From Takakia lepidozioides (taxonomy: Eukaryota; Streptophyta; Takakiopsida; Takakiales; Takakiaceae), in NCBI GenBank assembly GCA_030704615.1, contig CM060734.1:40566042-40630041 (forward strand): a DNA stretch of 64,000 nt, written 5' to 3'. Of the stretch, positions 1 through 12,400 are shown in pieces; positions within the stretch are counted from its first letter, which is position 1, and each line of letters begins with the position of its first letter. Below the pieces are notes generated by a model. It was not told the origin of the DNA. It was given only the letters and a program-made list of their open reading frames with translations, and did no database searches. Position numbers and translations under genes: made by a program.

Positions 1-548
1 AGTTAGTTTTGATTGTTTTATTTTCAGGTCCCTATTGTAAGATCTATAAATAATTATACAGTCCTACTAGTGTTAATGAATCTTTAAGCACTTTCCGGTT
101 AGGAGATTCGTCTATGCGCGTGTTCAAGTCCTTCCGCCGGCACTTCCCTCTTGTAGTTAATTTTACTTTTCTAAGAGTGTCAGTTGATGGGATATATATA
201 GAATTGCTTAATTGGCTATTCTTTACTTACATAAATTAATTGGGATTAGTATAAACTAAGTAAATAAATATATCTATCTTTTAAATTTGAATATATATAC
301 AAACACAAATATTCACAAAGAAAATAAACATCAAGATTGATTGGCAGAAATTAAATTTTGATGTTTGCCTAATAAATACTATTTGCTTTTGAATATCTCT
401 CTTAATATATATACATCTAGCATCATAATAACTCTTTATACTGAGGATAATTATACATTTGTATTAATTATCTCTAGAATATTAATTCTTGAAGACATTA
501 GGTAAATATTAACCGTTGGATACCAAATTACAAACGCAAAACTTATAA

Positions 549-586
<38 letters not shown>

Positions 587-690
587 CTTAGAATTTATAA
601 TACATCCACTAGAGTTAGGCGGTGCCTTCGGGACCTAACCTAGCTCTGTCTAACAAGAACCTAGATTAAAAATGGAATCATTAATGGGGT
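1..690 (+). repeat. Dispersed repeat, copy A (related copy at 61430-62135)
   Basis: This AT-rich stretch shares a series of collinear blocks with 61430-62135 in the same orientation. Shared blocks include a GC-richer head with a tRNA B-box-like string (about 121-131), a CTTGTAGTTA-type string just after it, an AACCGTTGGATA block near 510, and a tail near 610-650 holding GAGTTAGGCGG and GACCTAACCTAG, which can pair as a short hairpin. The head-to-tail distance is about 490 bp here and 545 bp in the other copy. It may be a SINE-headed or LTR-type element; no coding frame is seen. The left edge may lie outside the window. Confidence 0.6.
550..585. repeat. (AT)n microsatellite
   Basis: An uninterrupted AT dinucleotide run of about 36 bp lies inside the dispersed repeat. 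It is absent from the copy near 62030, so it expanded after the copies separated. Confidence 0.9.
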
Positions 691-1330
691 ACATTAATGG
701 TTGACAGTAGGCGTAGGCCGGAGTGGAATTGATGGTGTCACAGCCTAGATTAGCAAAGGTCAATTATGGGCTTAAGCAAGCCATAAATAGTAAACATATA
801 AGAAGTGCTTTAAGCAAAGCCATATACAGTAAAAATATATATAGACTTAAGCAAAGTTAAGATTGGCAAAAGTCTAAAAGAAGGCTAGAGCCAAGTAAAG
901 CAAAAAGTAAGCTTTAAGAGCATGAAGGGATATCAGGAATAGCTACAGCCTGGATATCTTAAGAGCAAGGGGGTGAGACCTCAAAGGGTACTTAAAGGGG
1001 ATCTGGTGCTAAGTCTGAGGAGGAGAACACAGTCAGAGAATAGAAGGATAAGTAGTCAGAGAGAGTGTGATGATCAGACGTGGTTACTCTGAGTCTTGAG
1101 AGAGCAAAGCAGTCTTAGCATCAAGAGGGATTATGTACTCTTTAGCAAGAGAAGTCTCTAAGGTTGGGAGGTTATCTTGCTCAGAGGTGGCTTAGTTGTT
1201 AAGTATTTTCAATAAGAGGTTTGATCGTTACAAATGGCATACGAGGTCCAGAGAAGTCAGTAAGTCATTGCTATTCTAGCAAAGTTGCCTAGCCACAAGC
1301 AATGAATGTCGCCCAGTATTCAAGTGTGAA
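691..1330. other. Gene-free, purine-rich spacer
   Basis: No credible reading frame is present. The stretch contains many loosely repeated AAGCAAA/TTTAAGCAAAG strings (770-900) and AG-rich sequence, suggesting an old decayed tandem repeat or retroelement piece. Confidence 0.5.
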
Positions 1331-2337
1331 GATCACTAAAAATGCAGAAGTTGTGTTTCGAGGGTTATGAAAATATCGCATAGTATATGTGGAAAGGTGT
1401 GCGTACTCATTTTGAACCTCATGTGGTTACATAATTTGAGGTCAAATACATTTAGTCAGTAGCATTCGGATTGGTATTTATGGTCAGAAAGCTCCAATGC
1501 ATTTATTACATATGACAAAATCTACCTATGTTAAGTTACATGTAAATATAACATATTCATATTGTGCGATGATTATGTGGGTGATATGTGAAAGTATTGA
1601 CTCAAGGTGGAGAATTCTCGTTAATATGTAAATTTGATACTAACCATACTCTGCGATCTTTGTACGGTCCGAAACCTTATCTATTATTGATATTCCCTAC
1701 AAATTATAGATTAGGGATGACTTTAGAGTTAACAAAAAAACAATGATAGCTAGAGCTATTAACCAGCTTAATAGGGAACCGGGACTGACTTTGTGGTATA
1801 CACATGATAGATATCATAAAGGCAAACAAGACGAACAACTTCCTTTATGGGCCATGAAGGCACACGGAGTTAGTGTGTATTTCAAGGTCACTTCGGGTTC
1901 CTATTAAGCTAATTAATAGCTCTAGTTATCACTGCATTTTTTTGTTAACTAGAGCCATCCCTAATCTATAATTTGTAGGGAATATCAGTCATAGAGGAAC
2001 ATGGCAATGTTCTATGTGCTAAGGTTTCGGAACATACAGTATCAAATTTACATATTAATGGATGAACTATAATTCTCCACCTTCAATACTTTCACATTTC
2101 ATCCACATAGTCATAGTACAATATGAATATGTTATATCTACATGTAGCTTAACATAGGTAGATTTTGTCATATGTTAATAAATGCATTGGAGCTTTTTAA
2201 ATACCAATCCAATTAAATGTATTTGACCTCAAATTCTATAACCACATGAGGTCCAAAATGAGTCCGCACACCTTTCCACATATATGATGCAATATTATCA
2301 CAACCCTCGAAATACAACTTCTGCATTTTTAGTGATC
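1331..2337. mobile_element. Foldback element with ~470-bp terminal inverted repeats
   Basis: The left arm (about 1331-1805) is the diverged reverse complement of the right arm (about 1872-2337), with a loop of only about 65 bp. The outermost bases GATCACTAAAAATGCAGAAG (1331 on) mirror the right end, where CTGCATTTTTAGTGATC ends at 2337. Other paired landmarks are the ATTCCCTACAAATTATAG blocks near 1693 and 1967 and the GTTAACAAAAAAA blocks near 1730 and 1945. Arm identity looks about 80-85% with small indels. No transposase frame is present, so this is a non-autonomous foldback or long-TIR element. No clear target duplication was found. Confidence 0.85.
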
Positions 2338-3490
2338 AAGCTCCGCAAACCTAACAATGCAATAAGCCCTCGAGGCATCAATCTATTCCATTTCTAAACC
2401 ATCATATCAACATTTGTTGGTATTTGGCTCGGACGCAAATAGTGGGGGTTGGCCAACTCTATGTTATAATGGCAGGCCCTCGTGGAAGAATCCACATACC
2501 CAACACAAACACCCTCCACTCTGACCTCAATATACCCCTTGCACACATCTCAAAGAGCTTTATAGACGTACATCTTACATCTCCGACCAATATTACCAAC
2601 AAATTCAAACTCGAAACTAATCAACCCGCAGCGCGGTCCCCTCTTTATAGGGCCCACCCTGGCTCTTCGTTACGCCAGCTCTGGCCAGAAACATCTCTCT
2701 CTCTCTCTCTCGGTATTTGGTAATCAAGTTGGTTGACAATTTCCCTTTTTTGAAAGTTGAACATCTTTGTTGATCTCCAAGCCATAACTGTAGAAAGACT
2801 GCATGGTTTGATCAAGTGACCAGTAGAAGCAAGAAGCAATACATGCCTGGAATGTGGTTCTGAAAGTCCACAATTTCACAGCTACTACAATACTTTTGGT
2901 AAGATTCCCAACATCCTCCACATGATAGAAGGCTACATTGTCTCTCTCTGGTGAGATTGCCATTTCCCAGTCAGAACCAGTGCTGAATGGTTATTAGAAT
3001 CCCTGATGTTATTTATCAGGTTATCAATAAGGTTATCAACCAGAACCAGTTCAGGCTACGAAAAATCAAATATCCTATTGTTATCTATAACCAGTAGGGA
3101 AAGAGTATCATAAAACCTTACTGCCCTCCTGCTCCTGCAGTTATCTAAAAAGACAGCCCATGCACCTTACCTTACTCAGAAGCTGCTGCACAAATATGAA
3201 GTATCAGAATCTTGACTTTTTGGAAGAAGCAGGTTTGTTTGTGCAACAGATTTACTTCTTTTTTTCAATAGAGTTACTACACTAGTTATCAATGCTGATA
3301 TCCACAGTAATCATCCCCTTATTGCCTGACAAGCCATCCAGAGGTAAAAGATGTTGCAGTTAGTGGGTAAGGATTTAATTGTCATAAAGTTTTTCTGCCT
3401 CTCAATCGCGATGAGCCAGTAGCGTGTGGCCCCCCTCCTCCTCTCTCCCCAGATCGAACTTCATCAGACTACAGACCTCTCTCTCTGACT
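2338..3490. other. Gene-free stretch
   Basis: Short open frames exist on both strands (for example 2424-2723 plus and 2724-2963 minus), but none has recognisable motifs. A (TC)n microsatellite lies at about 2692-2712. I see no gene. Confidence 0.5.
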
Positions 3491-3945
3491 CAGGGCAGGA
3501 AGCCTACCTTTGAACAGCAAACAGAAGCAGAGAGGAAAGGGAGAGTGCAATTGCCCGTTATGTGGGCAATCTGAAGACAGTATTCATTTTCTGATACACT
3601 GTCCGGGGTTCTCTCACCAAAGAGACGCTCTCTTCAAATCTATCAAGGGAATTGTGCCTGTACCCCTGTTTACCAACTTTGAAAGTCTCGAGGCAGAGCC
3701 AAAAGCCCAGGCCCTCCTGAGGCCTAGTTTTTGGGCAAATCACACACAGCAGATTGATGCTTGTGTGAAGGGATTTCTACAGGATATCTGGAAAACCCGG
3801 ATTAATTCTATATATCAAGGTAAGTCTTACTGCCAACGTTAGCCCCTGACAGAGGTAGGTTCTGTCCCTTTTGTTCCCGCTCAAACCGGGTGCGGGGTCA
3901 ATGGCCACAAGGCTACGGCAAACAACGTCTTATGAGTACAATCTC
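3491..3945 (+). mobile_element. LINE family A, 5'-truncated 3' end
   Basis: An open frame at 3510-3842 encodes the C-terminal end of a LINE ORF2-type protein. It has a zinc-binding pattern CPLC-x10-H-x4-C, typical of the zf-RVT region after reverse transcriptase. It is followed by a non-coding tail ending in GGCTACGGCAAACAACGTC and TTATGAGTAC. The same frame and tail recur at 7500-8146, 11575-11790, 13196-13318 and 18446-18945, which defines family A. The reverse transcriptase core is missing, as is usual for truncation during target-primed reverse transcription. Confidence 0.8.
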
Positions 3946-4665
3946 TGACATTACCTTTGACAGTGAAACAACTCACAACACTCGAGATGTTTTTTAATTC
4001 CCATGTATACCAAGCAATGACACTCTGCACGTGTAAGAGTGCTGTGTGATGTCCAAAAAGGGGTCATACCAAATTGACACTAGCCTTTATCCTCACCTGC
4101 TCTGCTGAAATTGTGTAACCACTCACTGTTCCTTACCTCTGGAGATGGAAGCAAGTTCCTCAACAAGAATGCAATATTGTGGGCATTTTGTCCCAAACTA
4201 GTTGTAGAAGCAGTTATAGAATCTAGTTTTCAGAACTTCTGATCAGTCATTCCATAGTCGTCTGGCATGGATAGCTACCACAGAAAGCTACAAATGCTGT
4301 TGTTCCTTCACGTCTGTGTTAGCTCTTCACAGGATTCATGAGATGGATGAAAGCTATGGGCAGGAACAAATCTGGCAAAGTACTTTGCTAAAGGACAAGC
4401 CATACAACTTCGAACGATCTCAATGCAAACACATCCCCAAACCCCTGCTCCCCTGTACTTATGCCAAGTACTAGGAGATTATACCTCGAAGTGATGTAGA
4501 CTTGCAAGGCTACTCGCAATAATTTGCTTACTAACAGTCAAAATTAGAAGAATTATGGCAAATTAGCAAATACATATGGTATATCTATGTTCAAGTCTTC
4601 AAGTTCCCGAAGGCTGATATCCTTGCCTGAATGGCAGCGATGGAAGTATTTGTAAGTGCGTGCAT

Positions 4666-4707
<42 letters not shown>

Positions 4708-4968
4708 GTCAATAAGGACAAGCTTTAGCAAGATGAAACTCACACGTAGCCCTACGGCAAAAATTGCTACATACCTCCATGCTTACGATGATTCTAACGT
4801 TCAAAGGGTTCTATCAGAGAACATCCCAGAAAACAAAATTCGGTGACTGCAAGCCGAACAGAAAATACAATTGACAAGGGCAGTCGTACACTCAGAAGCT
4901 AGTATTTCGACTATAAACTCCATATGATGGAGCACATTCTTAGTTGACACAATTTGTGATCGAACTCA
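3946..4968. other. Gene-free stretch with (GA)n microsatellite
   Basis: No supported gene is seen. A (GA)n run lies at about 4669-4702. The last few hundred bases are the 3' flank of the minus-strand zinc-finger gene. Confidence 0.5.
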
Positions 4969-5205
4969 CTACTTTTTGAGATGAGGAAAACACGCCCCGA
5001 GGTCGACCTTGGGATGCTTAGCTTCCGCATGTTCTTTGCACTTGACCTCGCTTGTGGTGCACATAAAGGTCTGCATGCACACCTTGCACTGTATGGTCAT
5101 GGCCTTCTTGTTGGAATCTAGCTGGCTGCCTTTACCAGCCTGCTTTGCTTTCTCAGCATTCTTTTCCCGGGCCATCTTCGCTTTCTGTCCATTTCCTCCT
5201 CCCAT
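4969..5205 (-). CDS. Small zinc-finger protein of the At2g23090/4F5-like family
   Basis: The frame encodes 78 residues starting MGGGNGQKAKMAREKN, then a lysine- and alanine-rich stretch, then a compact zinc finger: CKVCMQTF, about ten residues, CKEHAEAKHP, ending CFPHLKK. This matches the plant family typified by Arabidopsis At2g23090 almost end to end; its members are small conserved proteins of unclear function. An upstream in-frame ATG at 5274 would add 23 residues, but the family start MGGGN is preferred. The coding region is uninterrupted. It is divergent from KTI12, whose start lies 1.2 kb away. Confidence 0.85.
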   Translation of the reverse strand: MGGGNGQKAKMAREKNAEKAKQAGKGSQLDSNKKAMTIQCKVCMQTFMCTTSEVKCKEHAEAKHPKVDLGACFPHLKK

Positions 5206-6411
5206 GCTGCCTCGTATATCAGGGGTCAACTCCAACGGATCAAATTTTGTCTCCGCAATCGTTATCCCTCTCAAATCTTCTCACTCGGCCCTAACGTTGA
5301 CTATGCAGAGCCTATCCATTGCAAATCGCTTTACAAAAGATCTGGCAAGAGTGATGGTGGAGCGAATTTGGAAACCCTAAACGGTTCTGCTCTGCGAGCC
5401 CCTTTTACGTGTTGCTTGGCACTGACGCTTTAGCCCTGATTTGGGCACCATACCTCAGCTATGGTATTAGGCTAGGAGGAGCGGCTGGCCTCGGCACTAT
5501 GCCCCGAGCGGCTGGCCCAGTGTTTTTAAATCTAGCGAAAAATTGCCAGATTTCGAGGGTCGGCTACTTTTATAATGGAGTTGTGGGAGTAAAAATCGAA
5601 AATTTCCAGGTTGACTTTAAAAAAACAAAAATCAAAATTTCGCCAGAAACAGGAGACAGAATTGTCGTACGTGGACCTGTTAAAATGTGACACTTGCTAT
5701 ATAGCCACTTTTCTAGGCCTGCCACCTCGTTATTCTCGCCACATGGGCACTGGATAGAATTTACATGTAGCCTTTGTGGCGATTTGGGAAAAGTGAAGAA
5801 AAAAAGTGTTTCTTTTTCATATATGGGAAATAACAGGAGTGGCTACTGAGTTCTGCAGGAAATAGCCATATTTTCTGTTCATCCACTGAAATTTGGACAG
5901 AATCATCCTCTTCTGTACTTTCATCCATTTATATCATCCATATTAGGAGAATTCATCCAAGATTTATAGATTTTTTGGAGAATTTTGGCGATTTCATCCA
6001 TGAGAAAATAGGGAATTTACGACAGAATATTCTATTTTCTTTTTTGAGGTCGAAAAAGTGCGAAATTTCGCCACAAATAAAAACGCCGCTGGCCACGTTT
6101 TGATTGGGTTCGGTTCTACCATAGTTGAGGTGTGGAATAGGCTCGGAAAGCAGCTCGTGGAGGTTCGGCGGTCCATGCAGCTTGGGGCGACCGTGGCTCC
6201 ACACCTTCACAGATGGCTCGCTCAAACTCCAAACTCCAGACATTCAAAAGCGAGGGCGCGGGGTTTTTGGCAAGGGTTTGAGGGTGGTGGGGTTTACGAG
6301 CATTGAGGTCAGAAATGGGTTGGTTTCCGCGATCGTTATACACAGTCGAGGAACGCACTGCCGACAGGTAGTAGACGAAAGCGGGGGAAGACAGAAAGAG
6401 AGGGAGAGGAG
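5206..6411. promoter_or_regulatory. Shared divergent promoter region
   Basis: This 1.2-kb interval separates the minus-strand zinc-finger gene from the plus-strand KTI12 gene, so it must hold both promoters and 5' leaders. Several antisense open frames cross it without recognisable motifs. I cannot place a TATA box or start site with confidence. Confidence 0.4.
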
Positions 6412-9400
6412 ATGGCGCTCGTGTTGATGTGCGGGCAGCCATGCAGCGGTAAGTCGACCGCAGCATCCTGTCTCATCAAAGCTTTGGGCTCGTCCAGCAT
6501 GTCTGTCACTCTCATCGATGAACCCTCCCTCAATCTCGACCGCAATCACAGCTATCATGGTGCCTCTCTTTCCTTCCCTCTGTGTTTTTTTAAAAAACTG
6601 ATCACGTTTCCTACGGCAGCACCGCAATGCTAACACAGTCTAAAGAGTACACACTCACACACACGCAAAACTATGCAAAACTATGATACGTGTCCGGTGG
6701 TCACAAGGCTGTGGCTACATTCCTCAGGACAGACCCAGACCCGCTTCTTATGAACAAGCCCTAGATTCCGGCACATACAGTCCATTGCTATATGTTACTA
6801 TTTCTCCTTCCTGTGCAGATGGAGGGTAAAGTCCGCCGTAAATTTAGAGAAAACAGTAGATTCCCTCTTGAATTTCTCTCTTACATCAACACTTCTGCCT
6901 AGTTTTCTGGTAATATATATGAACAGTAGGATCACCAACACCCCTTACTCCTAAAAACCCAAAATCTAAGCTGTGTGAACACCAGGGTGAGTCCGTCTCT
7001 CTCTCTCCCTCTCGCTCTCTGCTCCCTCTTTCCTACACATGTCTTGGTGTTGAGTTTTTCTCCAGTTGTAACTGGGATGTGCATGTACCAAAAGTGGTTC
7101 AAACAGCTAAATGCAAAGCTTTGGGTCTCACTCAAAATTTTCACTGCACATGGATTAATACTGAGGTTCCAAGGACCATGCTTTGCAACTTTATGAGGCC
7201 CACCTTGGAGTAGTCATCTGCCATGTGGGATGGCAACTGCAACCATTCTAAAACTTTAGAATCCATTCAGGTTTCAGTGCTCAAAGAGAGCATGTTAGCG
7301 TGCTCTAGAACAGCTAATGTGGCTGTTCAGGGTGAGTTTGGTGTACATCACTTGAGCTCCTGACTTGATGAGTTCAAGGTGAGATCGTGGGTCAGTTGAA
7401 TGGCAAGCCTAACCAAAGATGACCAACTTTATTTCTTGGAAGCAAGACCGTCCTATTAGACTAAGTCCTGGCGGAGATTTTCAAGTACCAGAATATTAGG
7501 CAGGATTGCCCTGCTAGATGAAGCTGACTTGGAGGTTGACGTGTCTAAGGCCATTTCGGAAGCACGAAGAATGTCCAAACAAAACAAAGTTAGGCATAAA
7601 ACTTCCCTGAAGTTGTTTCCAGTTTGTGACGTGGGTGATGACCTTAAGGATGATCTGAAGGGCCAACCCACCCTCGGCACCAGACTGAATTTAATCTCAG
7701 GGCGGGGATTCTTCCTTTGAACTAAAAACAGATGCAGAGAGAAAAGGGAGATTGTCAATGCCTGATGTGCGGGCGGCCTGAAGGCACTCTATCTATTTTC
7801 TGATACAGTGTCTGAGGTATTCTCATGAGAGAGCAACCCTCTTCAGGACCATCAAGAATAGTCTCTGCACCTCTGGTCGACGACTTCTAAAATCTCAAGG
7901 CTGAGCCTAAAGTCCTGGCCCTGTTGGTCTAATTGCTGGGCAGCTTCACACAGCAGATTGATGCTTGTGTGAAGGGATTTCTAGAGGAAATCTGGAAAGC
8001 CCAAACTAATTGTTTTATGTCAAGGTAAGTCCCACCACTGGAGTGAGCCCCTCACAATTGTGTACTCCCTCTTGTTTCGCCCAAACTGGGCATGGGGTCT
8101 ATGGCCACAAGGCTACTGCAAACGCGTAATGAGTACTTTCTCTCACACACCCAGAAAATAGGATTTTGGATATCATTTTCTGGCTGTCCTAGACTCTAAA
8201 ACTGAAGAGTGGAGAGTGCTGTTTTAGGCTATTCGACGTAGGTTCTATTTACAGGATGCCTTCTGATTCTGTAATTACAGATATGCCCAGTGAAAAAAAT
8301 TTACGAGGGTTGTTGAGATCTGCGGTGGATCGGATGGTATCAAAGGACACCATTGTCATTGTTGATTCCCTCAATTATATCAAGGTATTGGCCTCCTAGG
8401 CTGCAGACTGTTTTACATAAGTCGCTTACTGTTAGGATACTATAACCATAGTATTGTTGATCTGTTTGTATTTCTACTCTCGGCCTATGTTTGATCTTCC
8501 ACTCGAGGTTGCACGAGCTGTGGCCTAGGAACATTGGCAAGCCCTTAGTGGAAGAGTGGGATGGTGTTGAGATGGAACTGCTCAACTACTAAGAGGTACC
8601 GAGTAGTCTTAATACAGCAAAGAACCAGTGTAAGTTACTCTGGCAGTAACAGTTATTGAGCTCTGATGGAGTTGATTGTAGTGGTGGAAATGTAGGGCTA
8701 CAGATATGAGCTGTGGTGCTTGGCTCGTGCTGCTGGTATCCGCTACTGTGTGGTATATGTCCATTTTGCTCCTTTCTGTTTTTAGCATCCTTGCATTTTG
8801 GAATTCATGTGGAGTGAATCAATCCAGGATTGCTTCTCTATCAAGTCTTGAGCCATTTCAAATCTCTCTCTTCCTCTTACTTCGTTTACTTCTCATTCCC
8901 CTCCCTCCATCAAGTATTTTTGGATGGCCACATCATCATAAAATCATTCTCAAAATTTCCCACTTTTACCCCATCTACCTATACTGAACATTAGGATTCT
9001 GAGAAAATAGAGTATCCATGATAGACGGAAGTAATAGTGTTAACTTGTGATTCTTTAAGACCTTGATGTGCTCCTTCATTTTGTCCCTCTTTCCTAGTGC
9101 GTGGACTGAACATATGTTCCCCAGTTACATTGTGATGCAGGTGAGCCTGAGTGCCGTGCGTGGAATCAAGCTCGGCAACAGCAGGGCCTTCCCTCATATG
9201 ATGACAAACTGTGTGGTTGCTCCCCATCTGTTCCAGTTTTCTCACTTGCGCGCCTGCTCCTCTGCTTCTTTTTATATTTGTGTGTGGTGTCCATGCTCTT
9301 CCTCTTACACCTGAGTCTTTGGCTCTTCGTGTCTTCCTTTCATCCACCTACCAAGAAGTGGCTGTTTAATAGCGTGGTCACCCCAAATGCCACTTTTGGT

Positions 9401-12400
9401 TGTGAATTCTGGGCACCTGCGGTCCCAGTTTCCTGGTGGGAAAAGAATCTGGAACCATTGCAGTCATCTTTCCTCCAAGCAATGCTTGGCGCCAGAGGCA
9501 CAACTCCATCGCACATACTGAATGCGGAATTCGCCTGCGTGCCACTTCAAACTGAGGCCCTCTTCTGGCTTACAATTTTCCTGCATAGTTTACAAGCCCT
9601 TCCTCCCAAGGGGCTTGTGGCCAGGGCCCTTGCGACATCTATTAGACTCAAAAATGCAGGTTTCAAACCATCCTGGTATGCTCGGGTGGATACCTTTTTG
9701 AATGCCATGGACTCTCTATTGCTTCACTATTGCCAGTGAACCCAGAAGAGGTGGACATCACATCCAAGCATGACCGCAACCAACTCATTAGAAAGGAGCT
9801 CATGGAGCTACATGTCAGGAGAACTTGGGAGTTACCCAACCTCACGACAAAGCTCCATTTCTATCGAGAAACATTCTTGGTTCTCCGAGATGATAGAATC
9901 TTGCGGCCCAATTACCTTTCGGCCTCTTTATCTCCTTCTCTCCTGAGGGCTTTGGGGCGGTTCAGGGTGGGCTCCCACAACCTACGGATAGAGACTGGCA
10001 GATGGGAAAACCTGCAGCGGGAGGACCGCCTCTGTTAGATTCCATTGTCTATTCCGTGGAACCCAATCTCTCACTGAAGGCTTCCACTGTGAAGATCAGA
10101 AATGCTTGGCAGCCTACCTGCACGAGGCATTTACCCTTGGACAATCACTCCAACAATAATTCTTTTCTCTGACTCTGGTTTCCTGTTTTCTTTCATGTTT
10201 TTCTTTCCATTTTGTCCCATAAGCTCTATGAGCTTTCCGCGGACGTTATAAAGCACCATTTCATTTCATTTCATTTCATCTTTTCTTTGCAATAGCCCTT
10301 CTCTCCCTTCTCTGTTTGCTGTACAACATAATTGTATAATGCTCATGGAAGATTAGCATAAGGCAAGGCTTATTTGGGGTGTGGCTGGAGAGCAGATTTG
10401 ATGACTTGGTAAGGCGGTTTGAGAGACCAGATGGTCGGAATCGGTGGGACTCACGACTCTATGAATTGAAGCCCGCCATAGGTTGGGCCATCGGTTACTT
10501 CTTCTGGACTGGCTTTCACAATTTTCTTTCCTGTTCCATGCCAGAAACTGTTCTGTGCTGTGTAAACCGTTTCTCTACTGGCCAACAACCATTTAGTTAG
10601 AGCTTGTTTTTTGCAAAGTGGCATGGCATTTGTTTCATCCCTCACATTCAACTTGCGACTGGTAGATAGACACAAATATCCAGACAGATAGACAGACAGA
10701 AAAACAGACACACAGGCAGAGATGATTATTATCATGGATTCATGCATTTGTAACCATACAATCCATTTGGAGATTACCTTGTGCAGTCAAGGATTCATCT
10801 TGTAAACCCTACATATGTGGGAGCTTTTTGGGGTTACCAGACCCTGAGTGCTTGTGCTGGTAAGAGGATGCTTAAGTACCTGAGCATAAGATCTATTTGG
10901 TTCTAAATCTAATATCAGGAGTCTAATGGCATGGGGGCCACCATACATTCCTACAGACAATGGCTTCTAGCCTTCTCGGGGGGCTCTATAGTCATGCAGG
11001 TCTGCTCTACAAACTGAGTACCCCAAGTCACTTTCCCATAAATCACAAACTCTCACCTGAGCAATCATACCCTCCCTAAAATGAGTTGTGTTGGGCCCAG
11101 TCGCCCAAACACACAGAGTTTTATGAAGCTAGGGCACTGAGGTTTAGCGAAGTTTTGTAGTTGCAGCTTAGTGTGACAGTTGCAAGTTGACTGGCTAACA
11201 GAGGAAATACACGAGGGGACTCCAACAATTGTGGAAGCTGCGGTTTATCTGACTAGCGATGGGAGTGTGGGTTTGCGTCATTCACAAGTTTTGCAGCCTA
11301 CCATTGCCACACAAAATGTAGGTGTTCTTCCTTCCATTTTGTTATCACTCTAGACTGTATATGGGGGAGAGCAAAAGATGTAGAAGATTTGTCTGTCTGT
11401 CCTCTCTCTCTTTCTCCTTTCCTTCCATTTTGTTAGCACTCTAGACAGTATCGGGGGAGAGTGCGAAGGAGGTAGAAGATTTGTCCGTCCGTCTTCTTTC
11501 TCTCTCTCTCTCTCTGTGATGGCCACAAGGCTACGGCAAACAACGTCTTATGAGTACATTCTCTCTCTCTCTCTCTTATTGGGCAAACCACACACAGCAG
11601 ATTGATGCTTGTGTAAAGGGATTTCTAGAGGATATGTGGAAAACTCGGATCACTTGTCTGTTCCAAGGTAAGTCATACTACCAGTGTCAGCCCCTGACAA
11701 AGGTAGTTTCTGTCCCTATGTGTTCCGCTCAAACTGAGCGTGGGGTCAATGGCCACAAGGCTACGGCAAACAACGTCGTATGAGTACATTCTCTCTCTCT
11801 CTCTCTGTGTTCTCATCCACAAACCAATCATACACACCCACCAGATTCTGCAAGCTCTGGAGTACAGGGCTAAAGGGCGTTGAGAAGCATCTCTCTCTCT
11901 ATCTCCTTGTCTCCCTCTAGCCCTACTCCCCTTTCTGCTTCTTGTTGAGGGGCGTATGATCTCAAGACTACAACAAGCAGGGATGACGTTGAAGACATAC
12001 CAAGAGAGGCTTTCTAAGACTTTCCTGTTTGTGCTTTTTGTAGGTACGAGCATCAGAGACCAATTCGTTGTACGAACTAGATTGTGCTACACAGGTGAGA
12101 CCCTTTCCTGATTTTTCTCCTCCAGTGCTACAGAGGGGTTCTGTGGTGTGAAACAAAGCTGTAAAGTCTCCTTCCTGAGTGTAGTGATTTGGCAGCTGCA
12201 AATGCAACAGAACAGGATTAATGCTGATGATTCCTGATCAAATCCGAGTGTAATTATTTGGGTTTTCTCGGCAGAGTGTTCAGACTCTGGAGGGTTCTTG
12301 TAGCTCTTTGCAAATTCAGGGTTTAGAAGTATTCCGGTGGGCACATTGTTTGTTGCCATGTCCAAATGAAGCCCGCTCAACTGAAACAGTGAAGAGACGG

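Noticed and set aside
6116-6636. Several overlapping frames antisense to the start of KTI12
   Set aside because: They lie opposite a well-supported exon and promoter and show no motifs.
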